Origin: Sipunculus nudus
Lineage: Eukaryota; Annelida; Sipuncula; Golfingiida; Sipunculidae
Assembly: GCA_026874595.1 (NCBI GenBank)
Contig: CM049317.1
Location: 36,486,901-36,550,900 of the forward strand
DNA: 64,000 nt
Direction: 5' to 3'
Under the pieces are notes generated by a model that did not search any database, was not told the origin of the DNA, and worked only from the letters and a program-made list of their open reading frames with translations. This document shows positions 45,701 through 57,720 of the stretch, one piece after another. Numbering within the stretch: the first letter of the stretch is position 1; each line of letters opens with the position of its first letter. Made by a program: the position numbers and the translations under genes.

Positions 45701-47380
45701 TTACAAATGTAGCAACTCACGATCGGCATGGACGCGCTTCCTTTAGAAACTGGTAGCAAACGGAATTTAAACCAAATGACTGTGCTGCCCCCATGCGACG
45801 TAAGGCGAACTAAAAATTCACGAGTCGCCCATTGCGACGGCTAGTTCACTACCGAGCCTATGGACTTTGAAGATTTTTCGGTAAAATTTGACCTAAGCCA
45901 TACACATTCTTACTGAAACTCAGCTCGGGTACGTATGTGTAAGTGGTCCATCGTACCTCTGGTTTTATCAATGAATACTAGAATGTCTCAGTTAGTTGGT
46001 GCTTCCTGAATATGACACTTATATTGACTTTGAATGCCTTATTGGTGACGTCAGCTCCGCACATGACGATTTGATCCATTCATTTCCGTTCAAATTTTCA
46101 TTGCATTCCAAACAAAATGTCTTCGAGTTTAAAGACAACTAAAGTTTTCGAAAATATTACGATTTCAGCAATTAATGCTATAATTCCATGGCAGTGTGTC
46201 ATATAAGTACTTTTACAGGTAGAGCAGACATCTTCTGTGACAGTGATATCTCTTGAAAATACAATAACTATTCTTTCATTACATTTTACTCAGATATATT
46301 TACATCTGAATCGTGTCTTATATTTAGATTTACTAGCAAATGAATCGAACGGTGTTCCTGCATTATGGAACCAATCACGTCAAAATTAACCTGATAATTC
46401 CAAACATGTTCTTTATATACTGTCGGGCTTATTTATACATTGAACACAATATATATGAGGATTTTCTTTTCGCATAGAAGTTACAGTTACTGCAGTGTTT
46501 GTAACAAATTATCCTGCCGGAAATCACTCAGTACAGTTAATGAAAGTAAGCGATTGAGGATAATTATTAACCATACGCAGCCTCATCGTTTACAGGTTAT
46601 CAGATTAAGGACAGAAACTAAACGTTATCCTGTGCAGACATTAATATAAAATATGATTAGATAGGATCGTATACAGGGAAATTGTTTTTAATTTTAATTT
46701 GATTATGGCTTAAATACAGACCGCTAAGTCACACAGAACATTGATAATTCTTTAGAAAAGGCTCGTGCTTGTCTTGTTTTATCTAAACGTTAACCTTGAT
46801 TTAGTTTTAGGTTTTAGTGAATGCTGTCACAGTGACTTTAATTTGGACATTTTAAAATACTTTGCATTACAAAACCAAGCTCTAAGGTTATGGTTGCACT
46901 TCACGTTTTTTCATTAATTTAAGCGTAAACTCGTAAATTTATTTCTTCATTTAAGTCTTGTATAAAATAGAAATTACACTTACCCAAATAAACAATACAT
47001 ATTTTAATTCATTTGGCCAACTTTAAGCTTCTTACTGCTCAGCTTTATTTTAAATGCATTTGGAAACAAGTGCCCCTGCCACTGGTTATATTGTGCTAGG
47101 TACTTATGTTGCGGAAGAATTCGCACATACTATGGATACCTCGAATGCTGCTGCTGCTACTTCTACTACTTATAATAATAAACATTATCAATGATAATAA
47201 TAATAAAACGTACCAGCCGGGCCGGCCGAAAATCCATAGGCATTTGTATATCGTACATTGTAACCGTAGGCGTATGCAGCTTACTGAAGCTGATTTGTTT
47301 ATTTCATATAGCTGATTTTGTATTTTAAGTAAGGATTTATCGCATATGCTTTGTTTTATCCTACTTTATTAAGATTATTG
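45700..47380. other. Intergenic DNA upstream of the THAP relic
   Basis: No gene recognised. It may hold the 5' end of the THAP element, but no terminal repeat was found. A GCTGCTGCTGCTACTTCTAC simple repeat lies near 47148. Confidence 0.35.
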
Positions 47381-47384
47381 CCAG

Positions 47385-48200
47385 ATGTTAAAACAAATAA
47401 AGAAATTAATGAAGAAAGCTGGCAACATTGATAATTTTAAAGCCTATAACCTCAGCAATCTGAAAATCCATGTTACCTTTTTTGTCCTACAGTTTCAAAG
47501 GTCACCAAAAAAGGTCAAGGTCATGGTTTTTAAATATATTGAATTTTACCAGTGGCATTTGTCATTCCATCTGAATTTCATGAAATAACTGGCAACATAT
47601 ATCCTTTGAAAGATTTTAACATTATCAATCTAAATATAATAAATGCAATTTTTCCTGTACAGTTTTAAGGTCACTAAACAAGGTCAAGGAATGGGATTTG
47701 ATATTTATTATATTTGTCCCTAGTTAATTGTAATGCGTTTGGAAATTAATGAAAATATCTGACAACATACATAATTTAAAGCTTATTCCCCTATCAGTCT
47801 ACAAACGAATCCTGCCACAATATTTTTGTAAGTTAAAGTTCAATAAACAAGGTCAAGGTCATAGCCTTTGAATTTTTTCCCCTTTCTTGTTATTACTTTG
47901 GGAATTCATGAGGAATGCAAACATTATGCATTGTGTGAAATCTGAAAATCACATCAATTTATAAATCTTAATTGCAATTTTCTCGTAGATTCAAGGTCAA
48001 AAGATAAGGTCGAAGTCGTGACTTTTTTTAAGGGGGGGGGGGGGGATTTATAGAATAATTTATAGAAGTGAAAACCCATGAATTACATCCCGCGGCATGT
48101 TCCTGGACAGCAGATAAATGTTCCTTAGGATCAAGGTCATCACTCGAGGTTAAGGTCATAACTCTAGTTCAAAGCACTGAACCGATCACTAAATCGAACA
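47385..48200 (+). repeat. Satellite array 1, about 170-bp unit
   Basis: About four to five units contain CTGGCAACAT, a TCAATCT-type word, a CTACAGTTTCAAAGGTCACC-type stretch and AAGGTCAAGGTCATGG. AAGGTCAAGG lies near 47512, 47683 and 47848, so the period is about 165-171. The same unit in the opposite orientation forms array 2 at 49840-51070. Confidence 0.85.
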
Positions 48201-49840
48201 CAAACACATCCAATGGGTAAAAAAGTAGTTGCAAAATTCAAGTGTAAACTATATTGTTTAAACTCTATATGTTTGTTGAATTGTACGAAATGTGCGGCAA
48301 CAGACTATTTAAAATAACCCGCATACAATAACCATGTAAAAAAGCCAAAGGTGAAATATACTGTTTAATAATAGAATATTTCCATTTGAATAATTTTATT
48401 TTGCATCGCGAACTTCTTCTGAGCTTTGTTAACATGTAGTCAAAATTCACAATGGGCTAGCCAGTACATATGGTTAAAACTATATAAAAGGCTGATAATT
48501 ATTTAAAAATTGGGAAGTCGTGAATAGGGTTAACATATTTTTTTCAATTATAAACGGAAGTACTTCCTTCCTATCTCGAAGTAACGAGGTAACAGCAAAC
48601 CAGTTCTAGGTTTGGTAGGATAATTCCCATACATCTCACTGTGTAACAGATTTTTACATTATGTGGTATCACATAAATAGTTAAAGGACTGAAGGTAGCT
48701 TAGCTTAAACAATTTTAATAAATGAGTTTTTGTAGGGCTCTTGTTTTGAGCTCAGCGGACTTTCCATCATGCTGAGATGTACAGATCTTAAATTTCTACC
48801 ATCCTTCCATCTGGCCCTCCGTCCAGCTGTACATTAGATGGCACAAATCATAACAGCTACAATAGGCAAAGCTTTTCTTAAAGCGGGGAGGGTACGCATT
48901 AGGTTAGAGAGTTTGAGGGCGCGTATGTGCCCAAAGGGGGTGGGCACGGGAGGTGGCCACACCCTCTTATGGTATTGAAAATTTTGAAAAAAAATGTTCC
49001 ACATGAAACATGCATTTTCCATGCATTGTTTTGACCATTTTCCCGATTTTGATCACACGCTGCATCACTAAAAAATTACGATATTTTTTATTTACAGTTT
49101 CATGTGTAACCAATTGATAATATTTATACCTTAAATAAGTTATCTTTAAATATCAATATCAAATATCGCTCTCTCTAAAGCCTAGACATTTCTTGCTAGA
49201 GATCTATCAGGACCCAGTGAAAGCTCCTCAGACTCCCGGAATTCACTGTGACATGAAAAACACGAGCACAGAGATGCTTTTGAGCACACTAGAAGTTAAA
49301 CTTTTCTACCTGTTGAAGGCTGTTTAACAAAGATTTACTATGGGGTCACAAAATCAAAATGATGTAGTTCATTGCCACATTATTCTCTGTCAAGATGAAC
49401 AATTAAGAACAAAACTGAACCAAACAAGTTCATTTGAAATATGTCACTAACAGATTGAAAGATTTCATTGTAATCATCAGTGCTATGTTTCACAGTTTCA
49501 CAGTTTTTGTAAATGTGGCCCGGATGGTGAATAGAAAATTGCACTAAACTTTGATATTTGATGTCGAACTTTCTTCAGAAAAAAAACAGTAGTTGAATTC
49601 CCATGTCTTGAGCTACAAAATATATTGTCTCTTACTTTCGAGGAAATTGCAAGGCAGCTTATAACCAGACAACTGGCCGTAAACTATCAATTCAGCGCAT
49701 TGATCTTTGTTGACCTTACGATATCGAACCTCAGTGAAGCTCAAACGCAAAAACATTACACAACAGGAATGTCCTTTCAAAGAATGTCCTTGACGTACGT
49801 AATTTATATAGCAGTAAAGATATTTTTATTTCAAAAGCCA
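48200..49840. other. Spacer between the inverted satellite arrays
   Basis: Holds a fragment resembling the dispersed mollusc repeat (GGCTCTTGTTTTGAGCTCAG near 48740 and a CTGGCCCTCCGTCCAGC stretch). A GC-richer patch lies at 48880-48970. No coding region is recognised. Confidence 0.35.
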
Positions 49841-51070
49841 TGACCTTGACCTCGTTTGTTGACCTTGAAACTGCATTGTAAAATAGCATCAATATTCATA
49901 TATCTGTCTGGTTACAATATTTATTACAATATTTTTATTATTACAATATTTTGCAAGCTTTACTCATGAAAATCCCACAGAATAAAAACAGACCCCAGAA
50001 AATAAAGAAATATTAAAAACCTTGTCCTCGTTTCCTCACTATGAATCTGCACAGAAAAGATGGCAACATTGATGTTTCGATTGATATGGTTCTAATTTTT
50101 AAAAATATATGTATTGCATGTTTTTATGAATATTCTATTTAATAACAACTGACCATGAAAAAATTAAGAAATATTAAAAGTTATGGCCTTGTTGCCAAGT
50201 TTACTCATAAAATCCCACAAAAAAAAATAAGCCCCCAAATTAAGAAATATTAAAAACCTTCACCTAGACCTTGTTTGTTCACTTTGAATATCCATAGAAA
50301 GATGGCAACATTGATATTTCGATTGATATGGTTATAATCTTCAAAATTATATGTATTGCCAGATTATTTTAAGAATATTCCATTTAATAACAACTGACCC
50401 TGGAAAAATCAAGAAATATTAAAAGTTATGACCTTGACCTTGTCTGTTGGCCTAGGATCTAAAGGGAGAAAAATGCAACAATGATTTTTGATTGATATAA
50501 AAGTCATCTTTAACATAATATACGATGCTCACTTCCCTCCCTCCTGAAATTCCCAAGGAAAAACAAAATATGGAAAAAGAAATTTCAAAATCCTTGACAT
50601 TAATCTTGTTTATTGACCTTTATTTCATTAAGTAAATATGGAAACATAGGTTTTTAGACTGACAAGGTAATTAGCTTTAAAAGGAGGCATATTGTCAGTT
50701 ATTTTCAACTGGCCATGAAAAAATTCAATAAATATCAAAACCAGTAACTTTGACCTTGTTTGGTGACCTTGAAACTGTTAAGGAAAAACTGCAACGTAGA
50801 TGTTTTGATTGATAATGTTAAAATCTTGAAAATGATATATGTTGCCAGTTATTTTTTTGAAATTCCGATGGAATGACAACTGGCACTGGTTAAATTCAAA
50901 GTATATTAAAAACCATGACCTTGACCTTGTATGGTGACCTTGAAACTGTAGAAAAAATGGCAAAATTGATTTTCGGATTGCTCAGGTTATAAACTTTAAA
51001 ATGATATATGTTGCCATCCTTCTTCATGAAATTCCCACGGAATGACAACTGATCCTGGACTATATTCAGT
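49840..51070 (-). repeat. Satellite array 2, same unit as array 1 but inverted
   Basis: About seven units carry CCATGACCTTGACCTTGTTT, TGACCTTGAAACTG, GGCAACATTGAT and ATTCCCACGGAATGACAACTG-type words with a period near 165. The complement of 50700-51000 matches 47430-47680 closely along its length. The array stops where the LINE C reading ends. Confidence 0.85.
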
Positions 51071-52149
51071 CTTGTCTAATCCGTACTAATTATTGAAAGT
51101 ACTGTGTAAGCCCACATTTTGATAAAACGCACAACTTCATTTTTGCATGTAATGATTGTAGAACTATAAATTATTTCCGTTTCTACCACTTCCGTTTCTA
51201 TCAATACACTCCATAATAAACTGCATGGCACATGATCGAAAGCTTAAGAAAAATCTATCAAATATCAATTAAATCTTTCTCATTTTTTGGATAACCATTT
51301 TTGGACCATGACTTGTAAAATAAAAAATATTGCAGATCGTATTGTACCCTTTCCTGTACCGAGATACTACATCATGACTAGCAACATAATCTAATAATCT
51401 ATTGTGTAAGATTTTGTCGAAATTTTCCCAGTGGTGTTTAATAATGAAATACCTCTATAGTTACCCGGATTATTAACTGAGCCTTTCTTGTGTAGAGAAA
51501 TTAAAATAGTTTAACACCACTTATCAGGAAATATTCCTGAATGAAATATTTTCAAAGAATCAAAAATTCAAACATAGACTGCAGAACAAGAAAATATGAC
51601 TATAACTTTCAAAGATATTCCATCTTGACCTAATAATCATTATTTATAAGATTATTGAATTCTTCTCTATATGCATAAATTATATTCTTGTCAATGATTG
51701 TTTTATTTGTCATCATGAGGTAATTTATATTTCCCCGATGGGTAGGTTTCCATGTGTATACAAGTTGTTATTATGTCTGACTTCAGTTCTAAAGTACATT
51801 TTATGGGATAATGATCTGAGATATCCTCCGTAAGGAGTGCAAATGATTTAACAAAACAGAACAACTCGGTACCTATTATAATATAATCTACCGCACTTTG
51901 TCCAATTTGTGTGACACTGGTAAATTCACCTGATAAATCTGGTGCAAAATATGGATATCAAAAGCACAACATAACTGATGCAAAGTGAAACCAAACATAT
52001 TAGTTCTTCCATCATTAGATATTCTGTTAATGTTAAATTAATCAGCAAGTTAAGTATTATTTAATCCTACAAAATTCAAACAATCATTTTCTATGTAATC
52101 TTTCATATTTCCTATTTTACATTGAAATCTCCGATCAAAATAATAGTAA

Positions 52150-52497
52150 AGGTAAGTGGTAAAGGTACGGTGTTTATATTCTTCTATATTCTCAGCCGAC
52201 TTTTAACACTTGGCCTTTCTGGTCTTATAGGCCTGCTCATTCTTGTTGCTTTTCTAGGCTCCTTGGGGAGCATACAACCCAAGCAGCCATTACAGGCGCT
52301 AGAAGGTTATTCGTCCTACATTCGCCTGTCACCCATGACCAGTACCCGTTCACTCCTGGGTCGAGAGAGCGCACCCTTGTGGTAAAGACTTAGGCTAGGA
52401 GTATTAGCTAAGAAGGTGATCTGAACAGGACGCGAACCCACAACCCTCAGGTCACAGGTCCCGCGCCCTAACCATTATGCCGCCACACTAATCACAC
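52150..52497 (-). mobile_element. tRNA-derived SINE inserted in LINE C
   Basis: The minus strand begins TGTGGCGGCATAATGGTTAG (A-box like, 52490 down) and has GTGGGTTCGCGTCCTG (B box, near 52441-52427). A body follows containing CTTCTAGCGCCTGTAATGGC and TGTATGCTCCCCAAGGAGCC. The LINE C endonuclease reads up to ILENIIVDS-type text on one side and resumes with LILIGDFNVK on the other, so the insertion is younger than the LINE copy. Target-site duplications are not obvious. Confidence 0.8.
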
Positions 52498-53643
52498 GAG
52501 TCAACTATAATGTTTTCTAATCGCAATATTCCATCACATTCTTCAGTCATATTATACAATGTTGACCCCTTCAGGAGCAACGTAAGTACCTATCATCAAT
52601 ATATCTGAAACAGAGTCAAACGTTTAACCCTCCATTATTAAAATAGTAATATAAGTAAACATATGCACTTCTTAAATATTAATATTACAAGACTTCCTAA
52701 CATATATCATAACTCCTCCCCTTTTCATATCACTCTTGGTTTTACTCAAACAATGACAATTTACAACATTTTCTGAGTAGTCATCTGCGTGGACGGCCAA
52801 GATTTCAACAATACACAAAATCTCACCTTCTTTCGCTTTATTTTTTGAGTTCTGTTGTCCTTAACTTAGATCTCAATGCTCCAACGTCCTGAATATTAAA
52901 TGTAATTCTTTACTGGTATTGAACCACTGTTCAGTGGATGGTTGTCAGTAAAGGTCCAAGGGATATTTGTAAACATGATTACCATGTTTTCCTGAACGTG
53001 GTTAAGGCTAGTATGTGGATGCTGGGACGAAGTATTTCGGTCTTGTGAAGTTAGCTGGCCACATACTTTCTTGAACAGGTTTGGCTCGTCATGTTTATTT
53101 TTTATTGAAAGTTTTTGCGCTGTTTCATTACTTAGTTCTTTATCAGAATCACACGTATCCCTAACCTTTCCTTTATAACTATTCTGGCTTTGTTTTAACA
53201 TTCTTGCCAAGTTTCCTTCCCATTACTCTCAGGTACCCCATAAATAATTACTTTTTTCTCTTCTTGACTGATTTTTCATTTGTTCCCACCTATTCATGAG
53301 CTTTGTATTTTCATTTTTTACAACTTTCATCTTTCCATTCAGCTTAGATATTTTTTACTTCTAAATACTCTAGTCCTTTTTCTAATGTTGTCACCTGGTC
53401 TGCTCTACCTGTTCTTTCAGCGTATCTCTTTCTTGGTCTTGCCCCTGCAGTTACACCTGAGGGGTCTGGTCTTGATACGTGAAAGGGGGAGCAGGGCGGA
53501 GATAGTTAAGGGTTCTGCAGAGTGTCAACAAACTTTTGTTACTTACACTTATACTCAGGGCACCTTCCTCGTCCCTGATTAAACGCTGCTGTGCATTTCT
53601 GGTGAAGACATTAGGCTGTGTCGAGCTGTTTATCACTTTTACC

Positions 53644-53667
53644 GGGACCTGGATTCATTTCAACGTC
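53644..53667 (-). other. 2A-like ribosome-skipping motif
   Basis: Encodes DVEMNPGP, matching the D(V/I)ExNPGP consensus, preceded by ILSG. In the 2A mechanism the bond between the last Gly and Pro is not formed and two products are released. Upstream hydrophobic residues could serve as a signal sequence in the unskipped product, as reported for sea-urchin CR1 2A sequences. Confidence 0.85.
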
Positions 53668-53869
53668 CCCCGAAAGAATCAACATCAGGGCGATAATCAT
53701 TGTAACTCTCACCATGCCGCGTCCACAGTTACCCGTGAAAACAATGTTTTCTGGTCTCCAAACGCGGCCCTTTGATACTTGGTATAAATGAGCGAATTCT
53801 GGCTCTCCAAGTATATATTCCAACTCCCAATTCACTCTAACATCTAGTATGCACAACTGAACAGTCTAT

Positions 53870-55200
53870 GTTGGTACATAAGGTTGATAACTGTTCAAAA
53901 TAACTCACTTTTACACAGTCTTTTTTTCTGCTACGAGGTGAAACACGTCAAGTCTCTCAGGACACCAGATGGCGCATACCCTTTAGAGGTAGAGCTTCTA
54001 ATGTAAATCACATATAACAGGATCGACATCTGCAACAGTCAGAGTGACTAGAACACATTTAAACTGTTTATTTTACAAGACCATGGATTTTCTTAATAAA
54101 AAAATAGAAAGGATGATTTTAATAAACGTTTATTAACGGCTCGCTTGTTTTCATAGTGTAGCATGGGCACCCAAGGACTCCATCAAAGTATTATTTAGCT
54201 CTCAGCATCTTTGCCCCCTAAATTGAACATATTTTCTGTTCTATAGGGCATTTCATCATTGATGTTTTATCTATTTCACGATTTTGATACGTTATAATTA
54301 TAATATATTATATATTAATTATATTTTAAAAAATGTTATGTATATTAAAGCAACCACGGTTAGTATTTAGTGAGAAAACAGGATTGGTCTGGGACCGAAT
54401 AACGTTCGCCGTGTGCAATTACTGCACGATATAACATTCGCATGCTCATTACGACCATACGTTACTCGAATATCGAGTTCATGGGGAACCACCTTGAGGG
54501 TTTACCCGGCCATCAATAATGGAGGCAGCGTATCAGCGATAGATGTGGAGGGCAGGTCAACCCTTTTTCAACGATCGGTATACGGGTTATATTGGCGTAA
54601 ACCGGGATGGCGACTGTAAGATGTTTGGACGTATTCAGCGAAAAGACGCATACGACGGTTTCGGAAACCGACAAAAGGAAACGTACAAAGCGAATTGGCA
54701 GAAGGCTTCGTAGACTTCCCGATCAGCATGTACGTTATATTAAATCAGAAACTCCAATACATTTGTCTACATTGATATTGATACTCTAGTAATCATCACT
54801 CAAAACTCTGTGGCCGTTGTAGTCGCACCTTGAATTGTGTAAAATGTGAACCCCCCCCCACCCCCCCCCCCCCCCCCTCTCATACCCGCACCTGTAATCT
54901 GTGGTATATAATGAATGCTTGCATTTGAGCTTAAGCCCATTTTCACGGTATACCTCTTTTTGTTTCTAGGCCTCTTGGCTGACGGGAAACGATTTGAATG
55001 AAAGGGATGCCTAACGCTTTCCTGCATATTCTGCCTGCTTACTATCTGAGTGTTATCACAAGCAGAGATCGGGTATTTTGCACCATCACAGTGAGCCGCC
55101 CGGCCGGGCCGAAAGTTTTTGTTCTTGAGAGAAAAATTTGGCTAACGGAATAACAAACACTAAGGCCACAGTGAAGGTTTACCAAAGGCAATAACAGACA
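53870..55200. other. Intergenic DNA
   Basis: No gene recognised. A C-rich tract (54851-54877) and a mildly GC-richer stretch at 54380-54730 are present. Short frames there have no domain. Confidence 0.35.
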
Positions 55201-55212
55201 TCATGAAGCCCG

Positions 55213-55857
55213 TTGTTCCCTGACCTCAGGGGCCTGTCGCTTATGTCCGAGCTTTTGCCCCAAGCATCTGTTCAACACTGTAAATTCGTTCTAAAAGAGC
55301 AATATATTTCGGTTACCAAGCGGAACATAGGAGTTGACGTATCGACACTGGTGTGCAACGTTTGTTCAATTGCTACAGAATATTCTGTAGCGAGGTGGCC
55401 TAGTCTGTACATACATGTCGATGCAGGCGTAAAAAAAGATATGAAGGGTACGCGGATTTACAACGCTTTGCTAAAAGTTACACCGAAAACCAAACAAAAA
55501 AAAGGAAACCAACAGAACTATGCGAAATTAAGGAAAGATTGCGGCCGATGCGTTCAAGAAAGCCTAGGTCACTCTGTACTAGTCTGGCGTTTTCAACGGG
55601 GACAACCCTCCATCTGGGAAACCCCAGGAAATGGCACACCAAGCAGTTATATTGTGTGTGACGTGCTCATTGTTAAACCTTTTCCTTTCAAGTGTTACAG
55701 ATTGATGACCTACTGTTTTCACGATTTTAAAATATCGAATTTTTACCAAAGTTTAATAAAATTATTAATATATCTTCAAATAATAATTTTCTTTATACTT
55801 AATTATTTTATTTATATAAGCGTTATAAATGGTATCTTGTATGAGAGAGAAACATGA
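55213..55857 (+). CDS. Unrecognised open frame, 214 codons
   Basis: I do not recognise this protein. The first 150 residues are soluble-looking with a few Cys (STLVCNVCSIATEYS near residues 44-58; KDCGRCVQESLGHS near 108-121) and a Lys-rich stretch (KVTPKTKQKKGNQQN near 88-102). The last 50 residues are an AT-driven hydrophobic run that would be a membrane segment if real. No RBS-like or splice context is informative in a eukaryote, and no homologous partner lies nearby. It could be chance or a decayed element. Confidence 0.25.
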   Translation: MFPDLRGLSLMSELLPQASVQHCKFVLKEQYISVTKRNIGVDVSTLVCNVCSIATEYSVARWPSLYIHVDAGVKKDMKGTRIYNALLKVTPKTKQKKGNQQNYAKLRKDCGRCVQESLGHSVLVWRFQRGQPSIWETPGNGTPSSYIVCDVLIVKPFPFKCYRLMTYCFHDFKISNFYQSLIKLLIYLQIIIFFILNYFIYISVINGILYERET

Positions 55858-55859
55858 GG

Positions 55860-56821
55860 GTTAATTATATCAGGACATGTTATTTCCTCTCCGATGACCA
55901 TTTTTGTCGAAGATCACAGAGAGAAGGGGAAGAATGTAAAGAGTTAAGGTAAAACGTAGAATTAGCCTAGACATGATGTCCTGAAGACGAAAGGGGAGCC
56001 TAGCAAGTAGATCAGGTTCTATTTCTACCACACGTGGAAAATGGGTCTCATTGTATGCCATGTGTAATATCATTATCCATGAATTATTTCCTGGATGCCC
56101 CTTTTCGAAATTTTACCTATATGTTAAACTATAAAAGAAAATTACTCTGGCCTGAGATCTGCACTTACACTTCCTTAGCAGCAACCAGCCAACCGAACGT
56201 CGATTCTGTAGTTTGGGGACGTTGGAGTGGCAGTACAAGCTATAGGTTTCCTATCAATTATGATGTACCCGTCATTTCTGGCCCTAATTCAATGTGTTTT
56301 TCTGCTAGCATATTGCTATTCTCACAGGTTGGACAAAAGAAATAACCAAATTTTCCATCAAGAGCAAATATAAATCACATCCCACACAAACGTATAAATT
56401 TTTCTGCCGCGATATTTGATAACGAAGGCCTTTTTCTTCATCAGATTGCATAAATATCAATCCATAAAACAAATATAAACGGTTTGCAAGACTTCCATGT
56501 ACTTATAACCGGCACATATTTACCAACTAGACCTAGACTATTTTGTTACAATATAATTCGCGCCCAGCCAATATTTTGATCCGACGATTCGAACAACTGC
56601 AACTGTTATTTGCATTATGACTCCAGTTTTATTCCGGTTATCTAAAGAAGGATGTGAGTTATGTTGTTATAGATGATACCCCCCCCCCCCCCCGGGTCCT
56701 GTGGTTTCTGAGAGCCCGCTTCACTAAAATTACACTGAGTATTACATTAATCCATATTACATGATCATTTTACTCTTAGTGTTGGACTGGTATCTTTAGT
56801 CCATAATGGATTATATTAATT

Positions 56822-56876
<55 letters not shown>

Positions 56877-57300
56877 TGAGTGAACCTTAAGCGTCATTAA
56901 TATTCGTGCCCTCTTGCTGATCACACTGAATGAACAGGTGGATGAAATAATGGTCCTGTGTTTCTAATTTTCTTTGATTGGAGGAAGTAAATGCTGAAGA
57001 ATTAGACCGTAGAGGTAGAATTGCCAATGTTAAAATGATTCACCTAACAGCAGCCGTTAAGTGCTATGACTAAGAGAGAAACTTAATAATCTTCGTTATC
57101 ATAAGATTACAGTCTACCACTGGGTTTTCACTTCAGAACTATAATTACAATACTGATACACGTCTCACAAAAAATATGTAGACATACAGAGAAACTGGAC
57201 CTACTTGATTATGACATCACCGGTTATATATACAAACCACATATTTGATTGTACGTATTAGTGCAAAGTTATTGTGAGGCGGAGGAAAAGACATATACCC
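55860..57300. other. Intergenic DNA with an (AT)n array and a poly-C tract
   Basis: Poly-C at 56679-56693, (AT)n at 56825-56875. Frames on both strands near 56034-56345 have no domain. Nothing else recognised. Confidence 0.35.
56825..56875. repeat. (AT)n microsatellite
   Basis: Uninterrupted AT run of about 50 bases. Confidence 0.95.
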
Positions 57301-57309
57301 TCTAAACTT

Positions 57310-57720
57310 GCCGATACCTGTTTAAGGCGACAGCTGGCTATTACGGACACACTACGGTCACAAGTCCTTTGAAATACCCTACGTGTTATGTATAAGTTAA
57401 ACCTCTCTAAGGCGGACACCTTCCTAATGCGGACTACGGACAAGGTTTGCATGGTACATCAACCCAGCAAAAACGGAAACGGTCACCAGGTCAAGTGTCC
57501 ACCGGCGAGCCTGTATTTTATTTCTATTCAACAAAAAAAAAACAAAGACCAGGAGTGTTTAACTCTCAAAACGTCTTATTTCTCGGTTCGTTTGCTTATT
57601 TCACCGGTCTAATGTATATTCCTACCAAGCACAGACCTGCAGAGGCTACTGATGCCGTTATTTTTCACAGTTGAAGATGTTGAGGCAAATGCTGAGACAT
57701 TGGTGCTAATGACGCAATAA
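57310..57720. repeat. Second large copy of the GGACACCTC repeat
   Basis: Shares CCCTACGTGTTATGTATAAG, AACCTCTCTAAGGCGGACAC and AATGCGGACTACGGACAA with the copy at 4440-4700. A 75-codon open frame follows (57447-57674) with a short basic start (STQQKRKRSPGQ) but no recognisable domain. It may be the remains of a transposase, which I cannot support. Confidence 0.4.

Larger units (their letters stand above)
51075..53860 (-). pseudogene. LINE C: CR1-like retroelement with an N-terminal 2A-like peptide
   Basis: The minus strand starts with an 81-codon frame (53856-53611). A hydrophobic stretch, VTMIIALMLILSG, runs directly into DVEMNPGP (residues 64-71, 53667-53644), a full 2A-like motif. An ORF1-like charged region follows (NENTKLMNRWEQMKNQSRRE near 53290, LWGT near 53245, then 53210-52896). 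The endonuclease has MIGTYVAPEG near 52590, LILIGDFNVK near 52120, SAVDYIIIGTELF and LTEDISDHYPIKC (SDH box, near 51815). The RT keeps VFPDKWC, LHKKGSVNNPGNYRGISLLN (near 51460) and KIFDKILHNRLLDYV. The catalytic half is badly decayed and ends at the satellite. A SINE interrupts the endonuclease. Stops and frameshifts make it inactive. Confidence 0.8.

Noticed and set aside
57447-57674. Frame with a basic start as a Tigger-type transposase
   Set aside because: Only a short KRKR-type stretch fits; the helix-turn-helix and DDE motifs are absent.
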